This document shows positions 1-6,722 of a stretch of 6,829 nucleotides of DNA, piece by piece; the first letter of the stretch is position 1; each line of letters begins with the position of its first letter. The stretch covers positions 16,778 through 23,606 of the forward strand of contig DHXK01000069.1 in the NCBI GenBank assembly GCA_002413665.1, given 5' to 3'. Source of the DNA: Legionellales bacterium UBA5158 (GTDB taxonomy: Bacteria; Pseudomonadota; Gammaproteobacteria; DSM-16500). Both the position numbers and the translations under genes were made by a program. The notes below the pieces were generated by a model. The model made no database searches, was not told the origin of the DNA, and was given only the letters and a program-made list of their open reading frames with translations.

Positions 1-28
1 GATGCTCTCCCAGCTGAGCTAAGCTCCC
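1..28 (-). tRNA. 5' part of a tRNA, probably tRNA-Val (cut by the window edge)
   Basis: Read on the minus strand, the sequence starts GGGAGCT (acceptor 5' strand), then TA, the D-stem GCTC, the D-loop AGCTGGGA, GAGC and A26, and continues into the anticodon stem as TC. This is a regular class I tRNA 5' half. The anticodon and 3' half lie outside the window, so identity is inferred. The run GAGCATC after the D-loop and the position just after hupB fit a gammaproteobacterial tRNA-Val; tRNA-Ala is the main alternative because its 5' half is similar. Confidence 0.8.
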
Positions 29-69
29 AATTTTACAACATAACTAACTTTTATACACTAGCTTCCCTG

Positions 70-94
70 ATTGAGTCTCAATGAATTTATTCAT
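70..94. repeat. Two adjoining perfect palindromes between hupB and the tRNA
   Basis: Positions 70-82 (ATTGAGTCTCAAT) form an odd-centred palindrome with 6-base arms. Positions 81-94 (ATGAATTTATTCAT) form an even palindrome whose arms are 6 bases around a 2-base centre. The two share positions 81-82. As RNA their loops would be very tight and no U-tract follows on the minus strand, so neither is a convincing intrinsic terminator. They could be a protein-binding site or help define the hupB mRNA 3' end; this is inference. Between them and the tRNA there is a weak -10-like TATAAA at 50-55 (minus) without a well-spaced -35. Confidence 0.5.
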
Positions 95-159
95 CGCAGC
101 CAGGTTGTGTAAAGTATTCGTTTTTAAAATAAAAAGCAAAGAATTTTTAATAAAATAAG

Positions 160-199
160 AAAAAAAACTGCTAATTTTATCGATCTTTTTCTTTTACAG
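160..199 (-). terminator. Weak possible terminator at the end of hupB
   Basis: On the minus strand a run of eight T (167 down to 160) directly follows AGCAG. The only upstream pairing I see is CTGTAA (199-194) with TTA-G-CAG (174-168), a six-pair stem with one bulge and a long loop. It overlaps the last hupB codons. The stem is too weak for a confident call; the T-run is real but this is an AT-rich stretch. Confidence 0.25.
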
Positions 200-461
200 C
201 TTCTTTTAAAGCTTTTCCAGCTTTAAAACCAACTATCTTAGCCGCTTTAATATTAATTTTTTGACCGGTCTGGGGGTTGCGACCTTCACGTGCAGCACGC
301 TGCTTCACTACAAACGTCCCAAAGTTCACCAGCACAACAGGGTCACCTTCTTTCAAAGAAACCGTTACACCGTCTAACATTGCGTCTAGCGCACGTGATG
401 CCGCTGCTTTGGTAAGTTCTGCTTTTTCAGCAATCAGTTCAATAAGGTCAGATCTGTTCAT
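177..461 (-). CDS. hupB: DNA-binding protein HU-beta
   Basis: This encodes a small histone-like nucleoid protein that acts as a dimer, bending DNA non-specifically and compacting the chromosome. The 94-residue product spans the whole bacterial HU fold: N-terminal helices (MNRSDLIELIAEKAELTKAA), the NFGTF turn at 46-50, the flexible beta-arm with GRNPQTG at 60-66 including the DNA-intercalating proline P63, and the C-terminal FKAGKALKEAV helix. E. coli HU-beta has 90 residues and GFGTF where this has NFGTF, a small deviation. The ATG at 461 is chosen because AGGGGA lies just upstream and MN-R/K-S-[DE]-LI is the normal HU N-terminus; the frame runs back to a TTG at 482 with no support. It lies downstream of lon, the usual hupB position, but is separated from it by a terminator and has its own promoter (674-703). 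Confidence 0.97.
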   Translation of the reverse strand: MNRSDLIELIAEKAELTKAAASRALDAMLDGVTVSLKEGDPVVLVNFGTFVVKQRAAREGRNPQTGQKINIKAAKIVGFKAGKALKEAVKEKDR

Positions 462-464
462 ATA

Positions 465-470
465 TCCCCT
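465..470 (-). promoter_or_regulatory. Ribosome binding site of hupB
   Basis: On the minus strand AGGGGA is followed by TAT and then ATG (461-459). The spacing is on the short side, but this is the only Shine-Dalgarno-like sequence near the HU start. It decides between the ATG at 461 and the upstream in-frame TTG at 482. Confidence 0.7.
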
Positions 471-487
471 ACTTTTCTGCAATTCAT

Positions 488-504
488 AGTTAAATTATTT
501 AACT
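488..504. repeat. 17-base perfect AT-rich palindrome upstream of hupB
   Basis: AGTTAAATTATTTAACT reads the same on both strands apart from its central base (8-base arms). It ends 18 bases before the hupB ribosome binding site. It could be an operator-like site or a small RNA hairpin next to the start; the sequence alone does not decide. Confidence 0.6.
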
Positions 505-536
505 TCACACGAAGAATAAACCCTCGCGCGTGGCAT
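495..536 (-). other. Possible 13-codon leader ORF ahead of hupB (speculative)
   Basis: The minus strand has ATG at 536 followed by 12 further codons (MPRARVYSSCEVK) and TAA inside the 488-504 palindrome. A purine-rich GAGGGGAG (554-547) lies 10 bases upstream of the ATG, a rather long spacing. Part of that sequence also pairs with ACTCC just downstream. ORFs this short arise by chance, so this is recorded only because the candidate ribosome binding site is the best in the leader. Confidence 0.12.
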
Positions 537-673
537 AGCGGAGTAACTCCCCTCACCAACCCCATTACTAGCGTGTCTGCGAACAAACCACAGTCATATA
601 CACTTAAAAATGCTGGCATAAGACATTTTATAATTAAATAACAGATCATACGTGATACTTAATTTGAGAATGA

Positions 674-703
674 TTTATACCAATAGCAGGAAACACGTGT
701 CAA
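674..703 (-). promoter_or_regulatory. Sigma70-type promoter for hupB
   Basis: On the minus strand a perfect -35 TTGACA (703-698) is followed after 18 bases by the -10 box TATAAA (679-674). TGG directly before the -10 gives an extended -10 (TGn). It lies just after the lon terminator and points at hupB, so HU can be expressed independently of lon. The start of transcription would be near 667. Confidence 0.8.
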
Positions 704-736
704 GCAGTGTGGTGTAAGCTCATCATTATTTCAGAT

Positions 737-770
737 AAAAAAACATCGCTGTCTGTAACAGGCAGCGATG
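737..770 (-). terminator. Rho-independent terminator of lon
   Basis: Positions 744-751 (CATCGCTG) pair with 763-770 (CAGCGATG). Inside are one mismatch, then CTG/CAG, and a three-base loop. On the minus strand the stem is followed directly by seven T (743-737). It begins 25 bases after the lon stop codon and precedes the hupB promoter, so it closes the lon transcript. Confidence 0.93.
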
Positions 771-794
771 AGTATATTTTACTGATGTGCTTGA

Positions 795-3227
795 TTAATG
801 AGCCCTGTCTCTGTCACTTTTACGAACTTTTTTAGGTGAGCTAGTCACTAAAGTTCTAACTTTTTTAGTTTTCAGCTTACGTTTTGGCAATTGATTAGGA
901 TATCCATTCAAAGCATAGGAAAATACTTCGTCTATCCATCTCACGGGTATAATATTTAAATCTTTCTTGATGTTATCGGGAATCTCTTTTAGATCCTTTA
1001 CATTCTCAGAAGGGATAATAACGCTTTTTATTCCACCCCTATGAGCCGCTAACAATTTCTCTTTTATACCACCTACTGCTAATACTTCACCGCGTAGAGT
1101 AATTTCTCCTGTCATCGCAAAGTCTGCTCTTACAGGAATATGTGTTAACACCGACACTAACGCAGTACACATGCTTACACCAGCACTAGGCCCATCTTTA
1201 GGCGTAGCACCTTCGGGTACGTGTATATGAATATCATTTTTCTCAAAGAAATTTTTAGTAATACCTAATAATGGGGCACGGGCTCTTACAACAGTTAAGG
1301 CTGCTTGAATTGATTCCTGCATAACACTACCTAATTGGCCAGTGTAGGTCATTTTTCCTTTACCAGGTAACGTAACCGCCTCAATTTCTAACAATTCACC
1401 GCCAACTTCTGTCCACGCTAATCCTTTCACTTGTCCAATTTGATCTTTTTCAGCGGCAATATCATAACGGAAACGTCTGACGCCAAGATAGTGCTCAAGA
1501 TCACTTGCTTCGATAGAAACTTTTTTGACACGCTTTTTCAATAATATTTCTTTAACGACTTTGCGGAAGATTTTTGAAATTTCTCTTTCTAAATTTCGAA
1601 CACCCGCTTCTCGCGTATAATATCTAACAATATATTTTACAGTCTCTGCTGTGATTTTAACTTCATTAGGCTTCAGACCATTCGATATCATTTGCTTAGT
1701 CACTAAATGTCGCATCGCAATATTAATTTTTTCATCTTCGGTGTAACCAGGTATGCGTATAATTTCCATACGATCGCGTAACGCTGGAGGTATCTCTAAT
1801 GTATTCGCCGTTGCAACAAACATAATATCCGAGAGATCATAATCGACTTCTAAGTAATGATCATTGAATGCATGATTTTGTTCGGGATCTAAGACTTCCA
1901 GCAAGGCTGAGGCAGGATCCCCCCGGAAATCCGTCGACATCTTATCAATCTCATCTAACAGAAAGAATGGATTAGACGCATCTGTTTTAGAGATTTTTTG
2001 AATAATTTTACCTGGCATAGCACCAATATAGGTACGTCTATGCCCACGAATTTCAGCTTCATCACGTATTCCACCTAAAGACATACGAACAAATTTACGT
2101 CCTGTTGCCCTAGCAATGGATTCACCCAATGAAGTTTTACCTACTCCAGGAGGACCCACTAAACATAAAATTGGACCTTTAAGTTTTTTTACACGTTTTT
2201 GCACAGCAAGATATTCTAAAATTCTTTCTTTTACTTCTTTTAAGCCAAAATGTTCAGCTTCAAGTATTTTTTCAGCTTCAACTAAACTAGCACGCAATCG
2301 TGAGCGTTTATTCCATGGTAAGCTCAACATCCAATCTAAATAATTTCGTGAAACCGTTGCCTCTGCGGACATAGGTGACATCATCTTTAATTTATTGAGC
2401 TCTGACACACACTTTTCTTTTGCTTCGGCATGCATACCAGCTTTTTCAATTTTCTTAGCCAAAGCTTCGATTTCGTTCGGAGATTCCTCAAGATCACCTA
2501 ACTCTTTCTGGATGGCCTTCATTTGTTCGTTGAGGTAATACTCACGCTGTGTTTTTTCCATTTGGCGTTTTACACGACCACGTAATCTTTTTTCCACTTG
2601 TAATAGATCGATTTCTGCTTCCATAATGCCAACTAATCGTTCTAAGCGTTTCACTAAATCAACAGCTTCAATTAGTTTTTGTTTTTCATCAGTTTTTAAA
2701 GACAAATGTGCAGCAATTGTATCTGACAAACGACTACCATCTTCAATAGCTAATACCGATGATAAAATTTCTGTTGGAATTTTACGATTAAGTTTTACGT
2801 ATTGTTCAAACTGAGACTTGAGTGAGCGAACTAAAATTTCTATTTCTTTCGCTTTGACATTTGTATCATCGACCATCTCAACATCAGCTAAGAAATAATT
2901 TTCATTACTGATAAATTTAACAGCTTTGGCTCTTCGCACGCCTTCGATTAACACTTTCACTGTGCCATCGGGAAGTTTTAATAATTGTAAAACAGTAGCG
3001 AGTGTTCCCACATGGTAGATTTCTTCCTCTGTAGGTTGATCTTCTGAGGCACTTCTTTGAGTGACTAAAAGAACTTGTTTATCAGCAGCCATTGCTACTT
3101 CAAGTGCTTTAATAGAACGTTCACGACCCACAAATAGAGGTATTACCATATAAGGGTAAACCACCACGTCCCGCAATGGTAGCACGGGAATACCTAAAAG
3201 ATTTTTATCATTCTTGCTTGATGTCAT
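795..3227 (-). CDS. lon: ATP-dependent Lon protease
   Basis: This is a cytoplasmic hexameric AAA+ serine protease that unfolds and degrades damaged proteins and unstable regulators. In the 810-residue product the N-terminal substrate-binding domain begins at IPVLPLRDVVVYP (about residue 13). A coiled helical region precedes the AAA+ module, which has Walker A GPPGVGKT at 358-365, Walker B with D425/E426 and sensor ATAN at 472-475. The C-terminal protease domain has PKDGPSAG with nucleophile S681 and the KEK motif with K724, completing the Ser-Lys dyad. The start at 3227 is chosen because TGAGGA lies 7 bases upstream; an in-frame ATG at 3254 would add 9 residues but has no ribosome binding site. 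The protein is longer than E. coli Lon (784), mainly through a lysine/arginine-rich tail of about 33 residues. It lies 60 bases after clpX and ends at a strong terminator. Confidence 0.98.
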   Translation of the reverse strand: MTSSKNDKNLLGIPVLPLRDVVVYPYMVIPLFVGRERSIKALEVAMAADKQVLLVTQRSASEDQPTEEEIYHVGTLATVLQLLKLPDGTVKVLIEGVRRAKAVKFISNENYFLADVEMVDDTNVKAKEIEILVRSLKSQFEQYVKLNRKIPTEILSSVLAIEDGSRLSDTIAAHLSLKTDEKQKLIEAVDLVKRLERLVGIMEAEIDLLQVEKRLRGRVKRQMEKTQREYYLNEQMKAIQKELGDLEESPNEIEALAKKIEKAGMHAEAKEKCVSELNKLKMMSPMSAEATVSRNYLDWMLSLPWNKRSRLRASLVEAEKILEAEHFGLKEVKERILEYLAVQKRVKKLKGPILCLVGPPGVGKTSLGESIARATGRKFVRMSLGGIRDEAEIRGHRRTYIGAMPGKIIQKISKTDASNPFFLLDEIDKMSTDFRGDPASALLEVLDPEQNHAFNDHYLEVDYDLSDIMFVATANTLEIPPALRDRMEIIRIPGYTEDEKINIAMRHLVTKQMISNGLKPNEVKITAETVKYIVRYYTREAGVRNLEREISKIFRKVVKEILLKKRVKKVSIEASDLEHYLGVRRFRYDIAAEKDQIGQVKGLAWTEVGGELLEIEAVTLPGKGKMTYTGQLGSVMQESIQAALTVVRARAPLLGITKNFFEKNDIHIHVPEGATPKDGPSAGVSMCTALVSVLTHIPVRADFAMTGEITLRGEVLAVGGIKEKLLAAHRGGIKSVIIPSENVKDLKEIPDNIKKDLNIIPVRWIDEVFSYALNGYPNQLPKRKLKTKKVRTLVTSSPKKVRKSDRDRAH

Positions 3228-3234
3228 AGTAGAT

Positions 3235-3240
3235 TCCTCA
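3235..3240 (-). promoter_or_regulatory. Ribosome binding site that sets the lon start
   Basis: TGAGGA on the minus strand lies 7 bases before the ATG at 3227-3225. It falls inside the 9-codon extension that the upstream ATG at 3254 would create, which argues for the downstream start. Confidence 0.8.
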
Positions 3241-3287
3241 GAAATAACATCCATAGGGAGAAGCTTAATTCACAATCTGCCAACATG

Positions 3288-4574
3288 TTATTCTGCAGCA
3301 AAGCTTTGCTCTAGCTCTAAACTTTCATACATCACTATAGGTTGCGATTCTCCTTTGACAGTTGATTCATCTATTATGACTTTTGAAACATTACTTAGGG
3401 ATGGAAGCTCATACATAATATCGAGCAACACTTTTTCTAAAATAGATCGTAAACCACGAGCACCTGTTTTCTTTTCGACACAACGCTCTGCTATGGTTTC
3501 TAAAGCAGCATCTCTAAACTCTAATGTTACATTTTCCATTTCGAAAAGTTTACGATATTGTTTTACTAATGCATTTTTAGGTTCAGTCAGAATACTAATT
3601 AGTGCATTCTTATCTAGCTCTTCAAGCGTTGCAACTACCGGCAAACGACCAATTAATTCTGGTATCAATCCAAATTTAATTAAGTCTCCAGGTTCCACTT
3701 CATGAAGTAATTGATCTAATGTTTTAGCATCATCTTTACCGCGTACTTCTGCAGCAAAACCGATGCCTGCTTTTTCCGAACGATCACGAATAACTTTTTC
3801 AAGGCCCGCAAATGCGCCACCACAGATAAATAAAATATTACGCGTATCAACTTGAATAAACTCTTGTTGAGGATGCTTACGACCGCCTTGTGGGGGAACT
3901 GAAGCTACCGTACCCTCAATTAATTTTAGTAATGCTTGCTGTACACCTTCACCGGATACATCACGAGTAATAGAAGGATTTTCTGACTTACGGGAAATTT
4001 TGTCAATTTCGTCAATATATATTATGCCAGTTTGAGCTTTCGCAACATCATATTCAGCTTTTTGAAGAAGCTTTTGAATAATATTTTCAACATCTTCGCC
4101 TACGTAACCAGCTTCAGTAAGTGTAGTCGCATCAGCGATAGCAAAAGGTACGTTTAAAAGTCTGGCTAGTGTTTCTGCCAATAACGTCTTACCGCTACCT
4201 GTAGGTCCGATTAATAAAATATTACTTTTATTTAGTTCAACTTCATCATTTTTTTTAACATTACAGCTTAAACGTTTGTAATGGTTATAAACTGCTACTG
4301 ATAAAGTTTTTTTTGCGAAAGACTGACCTACCACATACTCATCTAAAATGGCTTTAATTTCCATAGGTGAAGGTAGCTTGGGCAAAAGATCAGCGCCTTT
4401 AGCTTCTTGATTTTGTTCTTGAATTATTTCATTGCATAGTGCTACACATTCATCACAGACATAAACAGATGGCCCCGCTATGAGTTTACGAACCTCATGT
4501 TGGCTTTTACTGCAAAACGAGCAATGTAATACTCTGTCTTTACCGCCATTTCCGGTTTGGTCATCAGTGCTCAT
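3288..4574 (-). CDS. clpX: ATP-dependent Clp protease ATP-binding subunit ClpX
   Basis: This is the hexameric AAA+ unfoldase that recognises tagged or native substrates and threads them into ClpP. The 428-residue product (E. coli 424) carries the N-terminal zinc-binding domain with C18, C21, C40 and C43, then the AAA+ module. It has Walker A GPTGSGKT at 123-130, the pore loop GYVG at 156-159, Walker B IIYIDEI with D188/E189, the RKH loop (residues 232-234), the ClpP-docking IGF loop at 271-273 and the sensor 2 motif GARGLR at 371-376. All key residues are intact. The ATG at 4574 has GAGG 7 bases upstream and gives the standard N-terminus. It lies 55 bases after clpP with no terminator in between, so the two are probably co-transcribed and work as one machine. 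Confidence 0.98.
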   Translation of the reverse strand: MSTDDQTGNGGKDRVLHCSFCSKSQHEVRKLIAGPSVYVCDECVALCNEIIQEQNQEAKGADLLPKLPSPMEIKAILDEYVVGQSFAKKTLSVAVYNHYKRLSCNVKKNDEVELNKSNILLIGPTGSGKTLLAETLARLLNVPFAIADATTLTEAGYVGEDVENIIQKLLQKAEYDVAKAQTGIIYIDEIDKISRKSENPSITRDVSGEGVQQALLKLIEGTVASVPPQGGRKHPQQEFIQVDTRNILFICGGAFAGLEKVIRDRSEKAGIGFAAEVRGKDDAKTLDQLLHEVEPGDLIKFGLIPELIGRLPVVATLEELDKNALISILTEPKNALVKQYRKLFEMENVTLEFRDAALETIAERCVEKKTGARGLRSILEKVLLDIMYELPSLSNVSKVIIDESTVKGESQPIVMYESLELEQSFAAE

Positions 4575-4586
4575 AGAGGAACCTCT
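4575..4586 (-). promoter_or_regulatory. clpX ribosome binding site inside a 12-base palindrome
   Basis: The minus strand reads AGAGGTTCCTCT immediately before the clpX ATG. GAGG (4585-4582) is the Shine-Dalgarno sequence at 7 bases from the start, and the following CCTCT is its exact complement. In RNA, AGAG could pair with CTCT around a four-base loop and cover the ribosome binding site. Whether this short hairpin matters in the cell is not shown. Confidence 0.65.
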
Positions 4587-4629
4587 TTTAGTTTAGCGTC
4601 ATAATGAGATATGGGCATATTTTTTAATT

Positions 4630-5280
4630 TCAAGTCACTTTCTCTTTATCAGTACTAGGGGTGCCTTTTCTGTGCTCTAAAATTCTATCGACAATTCCAT
4701 ATTCCATAGCACGTTCCGCGCTCATAAAATTATCTCTATCTGTATCCTTCGCAATAACTTCTTCAGCCTGACCAGTATGATGTGCTAAAAGTCTGTTCAA
4801 GCGCGTTTTTATTTTTAACGTCTCTTCAGCATGAATAGCAATATCAGACGCTTGACCTTGTATTCCACCTAACGGTTGGTGAATCATTACTCGAGCATTC
4901 GGTAAGCAAATACGTTTCCCAGCTGCGCCACCCGCTAATAAAAAAGCACCCATACTAGCAGCTTGACCCAAACACATAGTGCTAACCGCAGGTTTAATAA
5001 ATTGCATTGTATCGTAAATGGCAAGTCCTGCCGTCACTACGCCGCCCGGTGAATTAATATAGAGCGAAATATCCTTATCTGGGTTTTCAGACTCTAAAAA
5101 TAATAATTGAGCAACAACGAGATTCGCAACATGATCGTCAATAGCCCCAATAAGAAAGATAACTCTGTCCTTTAAAAGACGAGAGAAAATATCATAAGAT
5201 CTTTCGCCTCTAGCAGTTTGTTCAACTACCATGGGTACTAGATTAGAACTAATTATTTTATCAAATTGGTTTGTGATCAT
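4630..5280 (-). CDS. clpP: ATP-dependent Clp protease proteolytic subunit ClpP
   Basis: This encodes the serine peptidase that assembles into the double-ring 14-mer chamber capped by ClpX. The 216-residue product (E. coli 207) contains the complete triad: S109 in GQAASMGAF, H134 in MIHQPLGG and D183 in DRDNF, with the same spacing as in E. coli. INSPGG at 75-80 is the conserved oxyanion-region motif. The first 13 residues or so before LVPMVVEQ look like the usual short propeptide that ClpP removes by self-processing. The ATG at 5280 is chosen because AAGGA lies 9 bases upstream; the frame continues back to a GTG at 5319 without support. It sits between tig and clpX in the conserved order. Confidence 0.98.
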   Translation of the reverse strand: MITNQFDKIISSNLVPMVVEQTARGERSYDIFSRLLKDRVIFLIGAIDDHVANLVVAQLLFLESENPDKDISLYINSPGGVVTAGLAIYDTMQFIKPAVSTMCLGQAASMGAFLLAGGAAGKRICLPNARVMIHQPLGGIQGQASDIAIHAEETLKIKTRLNRLLAHHTGQAEEVIAKDTDRDNFMSAERAMEYGIVDRILEHRKGTPSTDKEKVT

Positions 5281-5289
5281 GTAAACGCT

Positions 5290-5296
5290 TCCTTCT
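5290..5296 (-). promoter_or_regulatory. Ribosome binding site that sets the clpP start
   Basis: AGAAGGA on the minus strand is followed by 9 bases and the ATG at 5280-5278. It lies within the extension that would be translated from the GTG at 5319, favouring the ATG. Confidence 0.75.
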
Positions 5297-5339
5297 AAAG
5301 TTTTAAAAACTACACTCACAAACAGTGCAGGACGCCATC

Positions 5340-6632
5340 CTATGCTTTCATTAACTCACTATAATTTAGTACTTTTTCAGTAACAGCAATATCGGCTAAT
5401 AATGTTTCTATTACTTGCTCTTCTAAAACATACATTTCAATTTCAGCCAGTCTACGTTTATCACCAGCATACCATTTAATGACTTCAGTTGGATCTTCAT
5501 AAGCAGCTGCAACTTTTGCTAAATGTTTTTTAACTCGATCCGCATCAGGTTTAATTTCTTTCTTTTTAACAAGCTCGCCTATCAGCACACCCAATACAAC
5601 ATTTCTTTTTGCAGCTTCTTTAATTTTAGTATCTTCATCTTGGGTATGATGATGTTCTTTGTTTCCGTGGTTAGGATGCACTTCATCGTGAACACGTTTG
5701 GCTTCTTGCTCAATCAGTGCGTCAGGAACTTCAATAGGATTTTGTTCAATTAATAAATCAAAAATCTTAGCTTTTAATTTAGAATTAATTAAACGTTCAA
5801 CTTCACGATCTAAATTTTTTCTGATTTCGCCACGCAACTCATCTATGCTTCCACTCTTGATTCCGAATTTTTTAACTAGAGTTTCATCCATCGCTGGGGC
5901 GTGAGGCTCTGACACTTTTTTAGCATTAATGGTAAAATCTGCAGTTTTGCCCGCAAGTTCTTTTGCATGGTAATCTTTAGGAAATGTAACCTGAATTATT
6001 TTTTCTTCATTTTTTTTGATGCCAATAATTCCATCTTCAAAACCAGGAATCATTGAATTACTGCCTAGAATAATTGGATAATCGTGAGCTTCGCCACCTG
6101 CGAAAACTTTTCCATCCATCGCGCCGCGAAAATCAATTACAACTTGATCTTTTTCTTTTGCTGCACGATCTACGGCAGTCCATGTGGTATGTTGTTCACA
6201 TAAACGTTCGATGACTTTTTCAATATCACTGTCAGCGATAGTTGCAATTTCTTTTTCTAAGTTCTTAACTTCAAAATTAACGCCTTCAATTTCTGGCATT
6301 ACTTCAAAAATCGCTACATATTCTAATGGTTGGCCTGGAGTGATATTTTTAGGTTCTACAGTGGGTGCAGCAATAGGATTTAATTTTTCTTGCTCAATAG
6401 CAGCATATAAAGATGATTGAATAACGTCGCTTAGGGCTTCTTGTCGCAATGCATCTCCGTAAAGCTGCTTAATATGGGACAAAGGCACATTTCCAGTGCG
6501 AAATCCTTTTACTTTGGCGGTTTTTGCTAACTTAGCCATCCGCTTATCAAAAGCTTCATCAAGTTGCGCTACAGGAACTATCACAGTAATGCGTCTCTCA
6601 AGCTTAGTTGTTGCTTCAACAGATACTTGCAT
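5340..6632 (-). CDS. tig: Trigger factor (ribosome-associated chaperone and peptidyl-prolyl isomerase)
   Basis: Trigger factor docks beside the ribosome exit tunnel, shields nascent chains and catalyses prolyl isomerisation. The 430-residue product (E. coli 432) has the N-terminal ribosome-binding domain with signature GFRTGNVP at 43-50, an FKBP-type isomerase domain at about 150-245 (IPGFEDGI at 195-202) and a long helical C-terminal chaperone domain ending near NYSELMKA. The C-terminal domain has a histidine-rich segment at 315-334 (six histidines, including HHH at 327-329) where E. coli has none. The ATG at 6632 is supported by GAGG 5 bases upstream and by the normal MQVSVE-type N-terminus. 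It is the first protein gene of the tig-clpP-clpX-lon block; clpP follows after 59 bases. Confidence 0.98.
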   Translation of the reverse strand: MQVSVEATTKLERRITVIVPVAQLDEAFDKRMAKLAKTAKVKGFRTGNVPLSHIKQLYGDALRQEALSDVIQSSLYAAIEQEKLNPIAAPTVEPKNITPGQPLEYVAIFEVMPEIEGVNFEVKNLEKEIATIADSDIEKVIERLCEQHTTWTAVDRAAKEKDQVVIDFRGAMDGKVFAGGEAHDYPIILGSNSMIPGFEDGIIGIKKNEEKIIQVTFPKDYHAKELAGKTADFTINAKKVSEPHAPAMDETLVKKFGIKSGSIDELRGEIRKNLDREVERLINSKLKAKIFDLLIEQNPIEVPDALIEQEAKRVHDEVHPNHGNKEHHHTQDEDTKIKEAAKRNVVLGVLIGELVKKKEIKPDADRVKKHLAKVAAAYEDPTEVIKWYAGDKRRLAEIEMYVLEEQVIETLLADIAVTEKVLNYSELMKA

Positions 6633-6637
6633 AATAA

Positions 6638-6641
6638 CCTC
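6638..6641 (-). promoter_or_regulatory. Ribosome binding site of tig
   Basis: GAGG on the minus strand is followed by TTATT and the ATG at 6632-6630, a normal 5-base spacing. Confidence 0.75.
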
Positions 6642-6677
6642 AATGTTAACCTAAAAATAGAGTTTTTAAATAACCAT

Positions 6678-6714
6678 AAAAAAATAAGGGGCTTCCTCGA
6701 TAAGGACGTCCCTT
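6678..6714 (-). terminator. Stem-loop with U-tract between tRNA-Leu and tig
   Basis: On the minus strand AAGGG (6714-6710) pairs with CCCTT (6690-6686). After an A/C mismatch, one C-G pair and a G/A mismatch, TCCT pairs with AGGA around a five-base loop. Seven T follow after one A (6684-6678). It looks like an intrinsic terminator, imperfect in the stem, that could end the tRNA-Leu transcript. It sits only about 46 bases before the tig start. Confidence 0.7.
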
Positions 6715-6722
6715 TTATTAGC

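Larger units (their letters stand above)
462..667 (-). promoter_or_regulatory. Long 5' leader of hupB, about 200 nt, with inverted repeats
   Basis: If transcription starts about 7 bases after the -10 box at 674-679, the untranslated leader is about 205 nt. Structure visible on the minus strand: a stem GTTTG/CAGAC closed by a TTCG tetraloop (588-575); a short self-complementary GGAGTTACTCC (550-540); a CTTC/GAAG hairpin with loop GTGT (514-503); and a 17-base AT palindrome (488-504). I do not recognise a riboswitch or a known RNA family here. A 63-codon open frame (649-458) crosses it but has no ribosome binding site and is not called. Confidence 0.5.

Noticed and set aside
277..489. Plus-strand frame of 70 codons opposite hupB
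   Set aside because: It is an antisense shadow of HU with no ribosome binding site or recognisable product. The other plus-strand frames at 2116-2343, 2626-2814, 5523-5753, 5698-5904 and 6184-6420 are rejected for the same reason.
458..649. 63-codon minus-strand frame upstream of hupB as a real gene
   Set aside because: It has no ribosome binding site at its ATG, no recognisable product, and runs through the structured hupB leader.
3228..3287. Heat-shock (sigma32) promoter between clpX and lon
   Set aside because: CTCCCTATGG faintly resembles the -10, but no CTTGAA-like -35 at the right distance was found.
3214..3705. 163-codon open frame on the plus strand
   Set aside because: It lies opposite the 3' part of clpX and the lon start, its product is serine-rich and low in complexity, and clpX/lon are certain on the other strand.
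4609..4620. ATATGGGCATAT inverted repeat between clpP and clpX
   Set aside because: It has five-base AT-rich arms around two bases, no T-tract and no known site match; likely chance.
5281..5319. GTG start extending ClpP by 13 residues
   Set aside because: The ATG at 5280 has a good ribosome binding site, whereas the extension has none and does not resemble the ClpP N-terminus.
5299..5341. Small inverted repeats between tig and clpP (5299-5311 and 5329-5341) as a terminator
   Set aside because: The stems are 4-6 weak pairs, and the T-run is not adjacent to the GC-containing one, so read-through into clpP is expected.
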